Part shown: positions 36,151-48,328 of the stretch, piece by piece
Numbering within the stretch: the first letter of the stretch is position 1
Layout: every line of letters starts with the position of its first letter
Assembly: GCF_047663525.1 (NCBI RefSeq)
Contig: NC_092590.1
Span: 51,304,501 to 51,368,500 of the forward strand
DNA length: 64,000 nt
DNA from: Anas platyrhynchos
Taxonomy: Eukaryota; Chordata; Aves; Anseriformes; Anatidae
Direction: 5' to 3'
Notes under the pieces: generated by a model
The model's input: only the letters and a program-made list of their open reading frames with translations
What the model was told of the DNA's origin: nothing
Database searches by the model: none
Translations under genes and position numbers: made by a program

Positions 36151-37849
36151 CTGTAAAATGAATTAGGGTTCTTCCTTGTGAAAACTGATGAATTCTTACA
36201 AACCCTTCCTAAATCTAGTCTGGGTGATGGCTACCCAGTGCTTGGTCTCCATGGTATCATCTAGCCCCAAACTCATGAGACACACTGAAAAAAACTGCCC
36301 TATTTATCCCCGATGGCTCATCTAGAGAAGTTTAAACAGAAGGAGCTGGGTTTATAGTGTGGACTGGTGCACAGCAGATTCTCAGCCTTTCTCATCCTTC
36401 TCATTCCAGCTGCGATACTGGCCTTGCACAATTTGAGTTGCTTTCATGTAACAACGGTATGATTCTTATGTCTTGAAAAACATTTGAGTGTTTCTGGATG
36501 TTTTTTAATCCATTAGAAGTTAAAGATAGAAAACTAGCTTAAAGAAGATAAGCGATGATTTCTCACACAATATCGTTGTTAAATATCTGTTAAACACTGG
36601 CTGTTGTATAGGAGACAAATAGTGACCTATGTCATTATATATGATAAAATGAATAAGACATCACAGAAGTCCCTATGTACATGTAGAATATGTAGAAATC
36701 CTAAGTACAATTTTTTTAAGAAAATATAAGGATAACAGATAGATTTCATGGATAAATATGACATACTGGAGATGTATCAGTGTGATTTTTGTAAAGGTAA
36801 GTCCTGCCCCGCAGAAGTCTTGGAGTTCACTGGAGGAGTCAGTAGGCACACAGATAGACATGATCTAGCTGAGGTAACCTCAGCTTTCCAAAGGCTTTTG
36901 ACACACAAGCTTAGGAGTAGTGTTTGCAAAGGTACTTGGGGGTTAAATGTACATTTTGAAAATTCTGCTAACTACCCATTTACCTCTCCAGATTCCTAAA
37001 CACTGTCAAGAACTGCCTTTATGATTTTATAGTATTATCAACTTTGAACAACCAATATTTAAACTAATTAAGACACCCCAGAAAGCTGCCACCAGGTTTT
37101 CTATCATCTGATAGATTTATTTTTCTCTTGATGTTTCTTACTCTGTACTTTATTTTTCCAGGCTATAGCTTTATTATTTTCTTGCAGAATTTCGTCATAT
37201 TCTTGCAAATTTGCTATATGACAAATAGTGCACAATATGCAACTTTCTAAGACAAAGTTTTCTTTAAATATCTGATTTAAATCATACGAACAGTCCTTGC
37301 TATGATACAGCTGTGTATTGATAAGATGATCTGTCTTTGTTCCGTTTCTTTGGATTTTTTTTTAACTTATTTTTTGTGTTCGTTAGTGAAAATTAGGACC
37401 AATTCAGTAGGTCTAAAACCTGCTAATATTAACTGGAGTTCTTTAGTTGACTTCTGGGTTCTGCATCAGGCCATAATGAACAGCCAGCTGCAGGGTGCTG
37501 ATAAATGCTCTTGTACAGTGAGCCAGATTCATCTCTAATTTAACTGTGTCCTTTCCATAGAGAGGCAGAAAATAAATTAATTTGTGGCATTAACAACAGG
37601 ATCAATTTAATGGCAGATATGTTTGATTTGGAAAATGGAGGTAAAAGGCAGTGTGGTGAAACCTGCACCAATTAAATGATAAATATCATAACAGATGCAC
37701 AAAAGACAAGTATATCAGGGAAAACAATAAAGATTTGTTCCAAATACCTTACTCTTCCGTTATGCTTATCTATTATACCCATTTCTTGTCACAATCACTT
37801 TTTTACTTTTCTACTTTTTTTTTTTTTTTTTTTCAGTGCAAGATATGGG

Positions 37850-37990
37850 GGGCATCTCCATTAGTAGTTGAAATTGCAGAGCTAGCTGGATGCAAACAAA
37901 TTAAAATAGATGTATTAGGCCCAATTTATGAATAATAATCACATGGAATTTTAATTTGGTTTAATGGCACTTGATTAAACCAGTACTTTG
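37850..37990. promoter_or_regulatory. Possible conserved non-coding element (homeodomain-type motifs)
   Basis: The block contains ATTAGTAG, CAAATTAAAATAG, ATTTATGAATAATAATC, TTTTAATTTGGTTTAATGG and TGATTAAACC in ordered, non-repetitive sequence without simple-repeat character. This resembles AT-rich developmental enhancers. No alignment was possible, so conservation is a guess. Confidence 0.2.
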
Positions 37991-40081
37991 CTTCCTTTTA
38001 AAACGTTGCTTCCTTTTAATGCTCCTAAAGTTACCAGAAGAAGAGAAGGCAGTTTTAAAGTGAAGAGTTTCTAAAGGTCTCTAAAGGGATGTGAACTCCA
38101 GTAAGCATACTGAGGGGAAGGTTTTTCCTGAGCAAGTTCCATGCCCCAGCTGCTCCCTCCAGCCTTCAGCCCGTGCAGGTAGTTGCTGCTGTTCGTCTCT
38201 CAGGCACCCAGGGAGCTGCACCAGCAGGCTCTCAGCATGCTTTCATATCCTAGTCTAGGGTCTCCTTGCTTATTATATAAACACAAAAGAGTTGTGGGAT
38301 TTCTAAACATGCAAGACACTTCTGTACTTTGCTCAAGAACTATTTCTTGACAATTTTTCTTTTCCTGGATCTGCCTTCTCCTTTTGATTTGACTGGCCTT
38401 CTTTCAGCCTTCTTGAAGTTCATGATACGTTTTGGGGATTCTATTGGCAACCTCAGACAGAAACGTGGCTGCTGAGGGGCATAAATCCTGTCCATCCATA
38501 ATGCTTAATGTGCCATTACCACATTTGCTGTTTATTTTTTGCTTTTAGGTTTAAGCCCATTATTAATGTATACTTCTAGTTAGAGTCCCAGCGTGACGTG
38601 GACTTACTTTTTAAAGAAACTCTATCAGCCTTGGCTGAGGGAAAAGGATATGTTCTGGGCACTATTTTCAGAAATGTACTATATTGAAACCTATTTTTAG
38701 ATATATATTTTTTTTTTTCTTCAACTAGTTACTTTTTTCTTAATAAGACTGAGTTTTCCTCAGGCATAAGAGTGAAGACACTGAGAAATACTGTAACATT
38801 TTGCTTTCTCTCAAAATGTAGAAGCATGATCTCAGCAAGAACTTGGTGAGCAGTCATTTAATGTTTGGTGACAATTGGGTTTCTCCAGAACAGATTACAG
38901 GATTTAGCAGTGGCTGTGGCATTTCATCACTGGAGAGCAGATACCTCAGAAAATGTGGTTCACAGATGCTGAGGTGAGTGCTGTTTGGCTTTGCTGTGTA
39001 ATGCTAGTGATATATGCTGGTCGAATGCCTGGGAAACATCAGGCACAGAGTCCTTCACACATCCATCTTCTGTCAAACTCACATACACTTATACATATTT
39101 AGATGTATTTGGCTCTATGTTAGGGGCCGGCCTATGAATGGGATGATCATGAGGTCTGTGTTTAATGACATTTATGTGAGGGATGAGCCCAATAAGCGAA
39201 ACAATAAAACATTACATGTAGAGACATGGTTAAGGAAACCCTTTAGCTCAGCCTGAGCTGGTGTCACTATTGGGCAGAACCAGTTGTATGTCCCTCTACC
39301 CTTGGTCACTCCAGTACCAAGCACTGCCTTGTGCTAGCACACGAGTTTTTGTAGATGGGTGGGAAACTGAACTGGGGACTTAGTCCTAGTTGAAACTGAT
39401 CCAACAGAAGCAAGTAGAGATGAGCTCTCCAGCTCCATTTAGCCTCATAATTGCTTTTGCCAACAAAAGGAGAAGTTGAGGTAGGTTTAGGAGCAAGAAG
39501 CAGCAGGACAAGGTAGAGCAACTGGCTTATTTGATCTTAAAATAGAGCTCTGGTGAACTATCAAGCCCCCAGAAATGAGGTCTTCGGGGCAAAATCTTCC
39601 TTGTCAATTTGGATAGTACTCCAACACAAGAATCCTGATGCTTTTAATTGCTTCTCATTATACAAATAAGTAATACATTCTGACAGTTTACTTTTTCTAT
39701 CTACTTTCCCAATGTTGTTAAGTCTTCTGTCCCACTCCCTTATAGAATACTTCAGGTTTAGTCTCCTTAATATTGCAGAAAGCAAAGCAAAACAATATTT
39801 AGCAGGGCTCAGCATCTTTACAGTGCCTAAACACATTGTGGAGTCCCCAACAGTTCAATGGTTTCTTTCCACAAAGTTGTCATTTTTAGTTAGGCAGCTG
39901 ATGACATCTGGTGCCAAGATTACGAAAGGGTTTTCAATGGTAGATGAAAACTGGTATCTATGCCATAATTAGATGATGGAAAAAAGGTTCAGGACTAGAA
40001 TTATACTTGCACTTTAGAGAACATATGCATGCCCTGCTGACTTTGAGGTGCAGTGTCTTGTAAATTGTAAGAGGAAACATT

Positions 40082-40138
40082 CCCCCCCCCCTTTTTTTTT
40101 TCTTTTTTTTTTCTTTTTTTTTTTCTTTTTTTTTTTTT
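40082..40138 (+). repeat. C10 followed by (T)nC low-complexity tract
   Basis: Ten C residues run directly into about 47 bases of T interrupted by single C residues roughly every 10-12 bases. It is a strongly strand-asymmetric pyrimidine tract and prone to length error in assembly. Confidence 0.9.
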
Positions 40139-41873
40139 CACTTTGCATTAATAATAGTAGTCATTTAACCATCACTTTGCACGGTTGTACCTCTTTGCAG
40201 AAACTGGAGTAAATTCTATTACTTTAAGTCAACCTAAGTATTTTGAAATAACACTGGGAAACTGAAGAAAAAATTGCTTTTACTTCATTCACCTAAAACA
40301 TGTAAACAGAGACAAGTTAAGTAACTATCCAAGAGATATGTTGTGAACTAGTATCAGCCGAGATTAGAGTCCATGAGACTCCTCACACAGATCTCAGCAA
40401 ATTCTGCTCTGCCTTCACCTGCTTCTCAAGATATTTCAGAAAAGAACCTGGTATCATCGGAAGAGAAGTGCCCACCAGATGGTGCTGCATGATATCTAAT
40501 GGAACCATGCCCCAGCAAGGAAGAATAAAACCACCTGGTTTGGCTGTTAAGGTCCTCTTAAAAGGACTGCTGATAAGAAAGTTAACAAGTAATTGGAGCA
40601 GCACCCGGAATAATTGCTGAAGTGAGCTATTTTTCTTAGAACTAGGGTAGTATTGTGCAAGCAAATAGCTTTCTTCAGTTTTCTATTGGTTTTGCTTATA
40701 GTCATAAGTCTGCTGAAAGATGTAAACAAAAATGACAATTCTATTGAATAATGTATTTTACAGATATTTACACATACATAAACACACAAGAATCTATATT
40801 CAACATTACATTTCATATCTAACAACTGCAATCAGGTACCAGTACTTTAGTAGGAGACATTTTCCTTAAAAAATGTGTCTCGTACATGTTGATAAAAAAT
40901 CCTCACATGATTTACCATTAACCATTTCAGTATGATAATTTGGACTTGTAAAATCCTGATGATTTTGTATTTAAATACGGATGTTTGTAATAATAGCAGA
41001 AATCACTGCTGTTGCTGTAGGAAGTCTGGTGTAGTAAATGACCTTGACATGAACCTTATAATGTTCTACTTTGCACTCTTGATGAAAGATGCTGGCTAAT
41101 GTGGCATATGCTACGATAATCTTATAAGGATGTGAACAAAAAAAGAAAAGCTTGTGGCTCCATAGCTTGTTGAAAATGAAAGAAAGGTGTCCCTACTATT
41201 ATAGAGAAGTAACTACCCGATGATAAGTCAACAGCTGTAAATGGAACCTGTCTCCAGAGTTTTAAATGGAAGTAACCTTAAGTGCACATTAGGATACATT
41301 TCTAATCTGATCTTTTGTTTGTGCTTCCTAGTCTGCCAAAATTCCTTATTCTGGACAAATTTTATCGTAGATTTTGAAAGATTTTCAGTTGAAACACTCT
41401 TAGTGTTTGAGAACTCGAGTGGTGGCTGCCACTCAGGCTTCACCGACTGTGATGTTGGAGGCAAAAAAAGTCGCACCTGGGAGAGAACCATCTCTGGAGA
41501 ACCAGATTTCCTGCTTTACAATAAGCCTTGGACAGTCTCTGGTTAAAAACATGGGCATTTTTCTTGAGGAAGGTGGTGATAATGTCAGCTGAGGGGACTT
41601 GCTATTCATTCACCCCTTTCAAATTTTCACTCACACACACTTATTCATGTCCTTGTGCTTCAAATACATGGTTATTTTATGCTTTTATAAAGCTTCGCTT
41701 TGAAAAGTCAGGTGTAGGTAGCATTGTACATCTCACTAAAAGCCAGCTTGTTGAGCTGTACCTCACCTCATTCTTTGTATGTAAAGGTCTCCTGGAGGAA
41801 TAGGAAGACCTTGAAAGTTTTGTGATCTCTTGGCAGTAAATGAACTTGAAATCTCTAGGCTCATGGATCTTTT

Positions 41874-41897
41874 TGTTGTTGTTGTTGTTGCTGTTGT
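41874..41897 (+). repeat. (GTT)n microsatellite
   Basis: About eight GTT units with one CTG interruption. Confidence 0.9.
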
Positions 41898-43172
41898 TCC
41901 AAAGAAGAGGGGATAAACCTCATCAATCTTAGACTTCAACGTTTTAAAAACTGAATGTATAAAATTTCCTCCTTTTTCCAGTGGAGATTCACCACATCGT
42001 GGTGGATTCCTTCTTTGTTTCTCGCTGAAAGGCATATTTGTATGTCTTTTTAACACTGATTTTCTAAGACATGCTTATTGCTGTCTCTTCTCAGTAGAGA
42101 AAATATTTTCATTTCACTATAATATTCTTACCTTTTCTCAACTCCCATTGCTAAATAGACAGACTTTCTCTGTATCCATGTCTACTTTCACCAACATTTT
42201 TCTGCCAGTAGAGATTTTCTCATGATTCTCAACAAACACAAAAAAGGAAAGGTTTTGATTGTACACAAATTACTGACAGTTGGTGTTATGCTGTGTGTTC
42301 CTTTTTTGTAAAGCTTTTGCCTTGATGAATATGCCAGTCATCTCCTTTCCAACCTATGAAATGAAAAGGCTGCAAAGTTTGTCCTTCATCTAGTATATCT
42401 ATTTGAGTGTAAGTGAATTTTAATGTCCAAAACTCAATCTTCACTAAACAATACATCTGGGGAAAGACTCATAATTTAAGCATTTGTTTCATTTATATCC
42501 TAAGACATATCACCGTATTTTCCACTCCAACTCTAATTTTTGTGAGATTGTTCATTTTCCCTAAATGTTAAAGTGAAAACGAGGAAATCTCATGAAACTG
42601 AACTGATTTTGAAAGTTAATCTGTTGGTTTCAGCTAAGTTGAAATCAAAGATTCATTTTAATTTGTTTGTTTCTCTCAAATGTCTTACTTGGTCAGTCAC
42701 CATGGAAATGTGACTATTCACACTCTCACCAGTATCTTTTTGCTTTTAGCACTCTTAAGTTCCCTCCACTTTTTTCTTTACAATGCATCTTTAGTTTCCT
42801 ATTCATCATCCTGTGACTATTTCATTCTCTACCACTAGGCATCAGCATTGCTCTCACTATTTTTAGCATATTTTCTAGCTAAGAAATTCTACTGTTTAAT
42901 TTTAGCCCCTGAGACCAATGTTTTAAAGAAAATTCAAGGTGAATAATTATCTGATGTCTGCTAGATACGTGTATGGCCTGTGTGATGAACATACAATAGA
43001 ACAGTAGTAGTTGGTGGTTTACAAGGAACAGTTTGCAAAAGCTCAAAACCTAAGGGTAAGCAAATTTAGGTAAGGAGAGGATTGGAATGAAATGAGAAAA
43101 TTTGGAACTGTCTTAATATGTTTTACAAAATGCCAAATCCACAATTCTGTGTTTAAAATGTTTCTGAAAATG

Positions 43173-43195
43173 AAAAAAAAAAAAAAAAAAAAAAA
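43173..43195 (+). repeat. A23 homopolymer
   Basis: Twenty-three consecutive A residues without a recognisable retroposed body upstream. Confidence 0.9.
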
Positions 43196-43829
43196 GGAAC
43201 AATTCTGAAAAACTAGAAACTAGTTATCTGAATTATCTTACAATGGTTCTGGACCACTTTAGGTGCAGCTGGTTGAATGCTTAATAGCAATCTAGAAAAG
43301 ATGCAATTTATTATTACATATTTCTGTTCTCTTTCACAGAAAATTTCAATTGATGGAGGCCATTTCTTCTGTGATGGTGCAGAAATACTTTTCATTCTTG
43401 GAGTAATTAGGAGGAATTTTAAAAGAATATGGCCTTACAGCCTCACGGTAGATGTCTTTGGACAGCTAGTGTTGACTGAGCAAATGCTAGCTCAAAGGCA
43501 GTCTCTAGATTAATAAACAGAAGCATCACATATAATATAACCACAGCCCACAGGTATTTATATAAGAAACAGAGAATTTGAAACTTAGATGACAAGACTA
43601 GTTAGCCTGCTGGAAGTAACTGGAGACCAGGATTCCCCAGAGATAAGGAAAAATGAAATGAGCCCTTGAAGTGTCTGAACCTGAGCCTACTGTTTGTCTC
43701 AGGCTGGCTTCCCGCAAGAGCCATTTTTGGTGGCTCTGCATCTGCAGCACAAGTGACCTGCACCTGGGCAACCTGGTGTTGAGCACAGGTGTGAGCCACC
43801 TGTGAGAAGTGTTTTCCAGTAGAGTTAGG

Positions 43830-43867
43830 TTTTTTTGTTGTTGTTGTTTGTTTGTTTGTTTGTTTTT
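43830..43867 (+). repeat. (TTG)n / (TTTG)n microsatellite
   Basis: A T7 run, then GTT units, then GTTT units, form a compound microsatellite. Confidence 0.9.
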
Positions 43868-46140
43868 CCCTGAAAGAAAGCTGCTAATTGAGGCAGGAAT
43901 TAATTCAGGGGAATCAGTGACCTGTGTTGTACAGAAAGGCAGAGCAGATGATCAAAACGTCCTCAGCTGAATTTGCAGGTTACAAATCTTTCCCAATAGT
44001 TTCTTTGGGCAGTTGTTTTCCTACTGTAATTTTTGTTCATTTTGAAAAGGAATGAAAGCACTTTAGGTGATTATCTGAACATTTGAAATATTTGCCCTGT
44101 AATTAATTTCTGTATGAAAAAAGGCATTGTTTTCAAAAATTAGTCTGACTTTTCTTTTACTGGGTATAAGTACTGAACGCAAAAAGTAGTTATGTTCTCA
44201 AGAATAATATCTGTTTATCATTAAATTTATTCTGCTATTCTTTTTTTAACTTTTCTATTTTATGTAAAATATGTTTATGATAATATTTTAATATCCATTC
44301 CACTGTATTATTTCATATATATTACAGTGTAAAGTTGTATGTAATAGCATATTTAAGAACTTCAGAAACTATTCCACTAAGAAACCAATATCTCATACGG
44401 TTGTTATACTCTGTTATGTCTTTTTTTTTTAGTAATTTGTACAAGATGATTTATGTTTTAAAATGATGGAATAACTTTAAGTGTAGAAATGCTTAATGTC
44501 CTTGACTGTATACAGAAAACTACCTACACATAAAAGCTGTCCAAGGACAAGCACCATTCCCTGGTAAATATACAGCCCACTGAATACATTTTATTTGGAA
44601 ATAACCATAATGCTTGAATGGTCTGTGGATCACTTTGAAGTGTTCATGATAACCATATTTATGAAACTGTTAGGAAGTGTGGAACATCTAGCCTTAGGGA
44701 ATAATGAGCTTGTCTGTAGGAACTGATACAGGAACTTGTGCTTTCAACCCAACGCACCCTCCACGGTGCTCTGACGTGTCCTGCCTCTGCAGGAAGGTAG
44801 CTGCCTGTGTTAGCAGAGCCCTGGGCTTGAGTGCATGTCTCCCTTGCAGGCACAGCCAGTGCTAATGCAGTTACGTGGCTTCTGGACTGCTGTTTGCACG
44901 CAGCTGCCTTGAAGCATGGGCAGAGTAAAACACACAATTGCACCCATCTGGATAGATTTGCCCTGTGATACTGGAAAGGGAGGTACCAGAACAGCGTTAC
45001 AATAGCAGCCAAGTCCATCCATCCACCCTTTGGTGTCCTCCCTCCTCCCCCCAGCTTCTGACTTTGCTCTGATTCATATGAAACTTGTAAAGCTGATGAT
45101 TGAAATTATACAATATTGCTTCCTGATACAGCAGGAGACTGATCTTGATGACGGAAAACATCCCTTTTGTCCTACAGGATTTGTTGCTATGACTTAGCCA
45201 GTGTCAATGTGCTCAAATGTAGTTAGAAGAAAGCCTTGGTATTTTTGTTGGCACCCACATGTATCACAGACCCCCTGCCACATGAGCAAACACAGCTTTG
45301 AGTGTGCCGCTGCCTTGCTGGAAGTTAGGATGGTCTGTCAGAGTAACCTCACAGCAGCTTATCAAGGACATGCAAACCCCCAAATAGTTGCAGTTACCCA
45401 CCTGATTGAATAAAATGTGTGTTGTTTGATCTGTGTGCTACAGAAGAAACTGTGGGTACCTGTGTGAGTGCATCTGTGTGTGAGAAGGAAAATGAATTTT
45501 GCTGCAAACGTATGCTTTGAGCTGTTCTTTCACAGCAGGGACTTCAAATTCACCTGGTCCACTTATACTGAACCGGCCATGAAAGTCAAAAAACAAAATT
45601 ACTTCGATTTAGAAGTCTTGCAGACACAATGGCCTCCTCCAAGGTTCGCTCTGTATCCCGCCATGCAAAGGGTGCCTAGGATCACCTTCTGTCCGCGTGC
45701 TACTTGGAAATCTGATTGACTGGAAGGGAGGAGAGCTTTTCTCGCCTGACATTCCTGAGCTTCTGATGGCAGCACCTTAAAAAAAAGTCACAGGTTCACT
45801 TGCACCTCCAGAGGTTCCTTCTTTATCCTTTTTATAGGAGAGGGATTGCCATGCTATCAAGCTTTGATGATTCCCTTTTGCTTTAAAGGTCCATACCTTG
45901 AGAAAGTCTATTGTCAGGATTGACACCAGGAAAATTATCAGACTGAGTTGTCATCGCTTTGCAATGCAATCCAATTTTGTTTAGTTGAGCAGCAGATGTA
46001 TCATGAAATTAGACTTCATAAAGCATTTATCAGGTCATTTCTAACGTTTTTCCATAGCTGTCTAATCTTTATAGGGAGATTTTCTTCCTCTCCCTGGGTC
46101 CAATTTAATTAAACACAAAAATAGTCTGGATTTTGTAGGA

Positions 46141-46176
46141 CAGAAGCCCTAAAAATTTAATTTTTTAGGGCTTCTG
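46141..46176. repeat. Perfect inverted repeat, 15-bp stem and 6-base loop
   Basis: CAGAAGCCCTAAAAA at 46141-46155 pairs perfectly with TTTTTAGGGCTTCTG at 46162-46176, with loop TTTAAT. It is the strongest hairpin I noticed in the window. The stem is too short for a typical microRNA precursor, and no gene ends here. Confidence 0.85.
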
Positions 46177-46345
46177 GACATTAAAAAAAATTGAATCAGG
46201 CACCTCATGAGTACATTGGTCCTTCCTCTGCAGATCTTCTTAAATTCGTCAGATGTCAGTGTAATTTCCAGTTACTGCTGCTTTGTTGGAAATGGGTCGG
46301 TCACACAGAAAATTGATATAGGTACAATTACAATGATACAGAATA

Positions 46346-46525
46346 CCACTGTGACACAATTATGAACTTTTAATTACAGCAAAACAGATAGGTTTAGTAA
46401 ATGCATACCAGTGGAATGTAGCATATTACGCACACAAACCTTCTGGTGTCTTCCCCTTTCTCTGATGCTCTACTCGTCTTTCCACTGTGACACAATTATG
46501 AACTTTTAATTACAGCAAAACAGAT
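46346..46525 (+). repeat. Exact 44-bp direct repeat flanking 92 bp
   Basis: An identical 44-bp sequence beginning CCACTGTGACACAATTATGA and ending GCAAAACAGAT occurs at 46346-46389 and 46482-46525. The two copies are separated by 92 bases (46390-46481) that are not repeated. No mismatch is visible, so the duplication is recent, or an assembly artefact. The enclosed 92 bases show no LTR or transposon ends. Confidence 0.95.
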
Positions 46526-47581
46526 CCTCACGTGGATGGTTTCAGTACCAGGTGTGGCTACATGAAATCAGTGGTCCTGAGTGGAGAGGGCTGTGGTGGT
46601 GATGGTTTCTTCTTTCTCACTTTAGGACCTTCTTGGCCTCATTTCTTCATGTTTGTTAACATGCTGTGCACTTCTTTCCTCATTGGTTCACAAGCCCAAT
46701 TTGTATCTAAATTGGACGTACATGTATATGAGGAGTTCTATGTGTTGGATGCTTGTTGTCTGCTCACATTGTTAACCCTAAAACAGGTTTTGCTGAACTC
46801 CCAAGGTTGCATTTGTCTGACTCCAGTAACTGGGGGAAGCTGATTATAGCCCTGGGATCTCCTGTGACACCTTTCCCTGTCTCCACTGCTTCAGTGTGGT
46901 CTCTGCTTCCATGGGTCTTGTGCTTGTACCTTGTAAATGCTTTTCACGTCTTTGAGCAAAGATCTAATAGCATATGTGGCAAGAGACCTGATACTGGGTA
47001 TACTTTCATTTTGTTATGGCTGTGTTAAGCTTGGTTTTTGTTGTTACTTTCTTTATGCGTTGCTGAAAGACCTAAAGATACCAACTAAAAAGAGTAATAC
47101 ACTTCTATTTCAGTAAAAATGTAATTTCATCTGAATGTGTTGTGTTAAAGGGTAAAGAAGGGTGGCTGGGCCTAGGTTCTGAGTGAGGCCCAACTCGGTA
47201 CTGCAAGTCTGATCGTATTCGATCAATTGAATAAGCATGGTCATGGATGCACAAATAGCTTGATGTACCTTCACTCTAGTGTATTAATAGACTGTTTCTA
47301 TACTATTTTGTTACTTTTTGGTGGAGCTTGAGTGACTCTCGTCATACGTACCCTCGTTATGATTTGTATAAAATGTTCTCACCTTTGCCTTAAAGGTGTG
47401 TGCAATTCAGAGTGAGGGGTGGTTGCACAGTGGGGGCAGGTAGCCCTTGGGATGAAGGTGTGTTGTGGCATTATAATGGGATTTACATGAGCAAAGTTCA
47501 CCCAGAGGATGTGATTTTGTTATCAGTTTGGCTCAGGGCTGGCCGTGCAGTTTATCAGCTCCGTAGTACATCAAGATCCTC

Positions 47582-47609
47582 GTTCCTGTATCACTGTTCC
47601 TGTATCACT
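47582..47609. repeat. Exact 14-bp tandem duplication
   Basis: GTTCCTGTATCACT is present twice without a gap. Confidence 0.9.
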
Positions 47610-48300
47610 GGGCCGGGCCACGGTGTCTCCGCCCACTACCTCTCTGTGCTTTTTCTCTCAAAGCCAGCATACCAAGCTCCCCTGGTGCTGCCAAAACCTC
47701 CGGCTGCAGGTGATGTTGCCAAGGGGACTATCACGGAGCAGATTCCTTGCATATCTGCTGCATCTCACCCTGGAAATTTCCTCAGCACTGACCCTTCTCT
47801 TGGGATGTGGCCATAGCTTCAGTCTCAATAAGCCACCTCCAGCAATTATTCCACAGAATGTTTCAGAGGAGAGAAGGAAGTTTGTTAACAAGCATAATGC
47901 CCCTTTTTGTTCAACAGAAGATTCACTGTGCCCTTTTCACAGCCAGCAGACAAAACTAAAATCTCTCATTCACTGCTCCCTGTGGAGATACACAGACACT
48001 TGCCAGTAAAATGTAACATAATCAAATATTAAAAAAGAATACATTTGCTTGAAAAAGTAGGGAGAATTTGTTAATAACTAGGTGCAAATATAGCCAGCTC
48101 TAATAGCTCAGAAAATCATTGCTTTGCAGGATTATTTCTCTGCATTTTTATGCTGCCATAATATTGCTAGCATCCTCCTGATCTACACTGGGACAGGTGT
48201 GAGCAGATTCTGGCTGCCTGAGTTCAGTGGAGCTGCTGGTTTACTTTGCTCCAGAGAATGGGGAATGGACTCTTAATGTTCCTGCTATAACTAAAACATG

Positions 48301-48328
48301 AAACACAGCTTCTTAAACACAGCTTCTA
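48301..48328. repeat. 14-bp tandem duplication
   Basis: AAACACAGCTTCTT is followed directly by AAACACAGCTTCTA, with one mismatch. Confidence 0.9.

Larger units (their letters stand above)
29491..46140. other. Gene-free intergenic block
   Basis: I see no supportable gene in this 16.6 kb. Contents: A-rich (AAAAC)n at 35730-35765, a 24-bp-period duplication at 36103-36150, T19 at 37815-37833 followed by an AT-rich homeodomain-motif block (37850-37990), a C10-(T)nC tract at 40082-40138, (GTT)n at 41874-41897, A23 at 43173-43195 and (TTG)n/(TTTG)n at 43830-43867. Frames of 90-120 codons (for example 31116-31427 plus and 44659-45018 minus) resemble no protein known to me. Confidence 0.6.

Noticed and set aside
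47400..48009. Two overlapping plus-strand frames of 138 and 154 codons
   Set aside because: Two different frames are open over the same GC-richer patch and neither resembles a known protein. The overlap suggests composition rather than coding.
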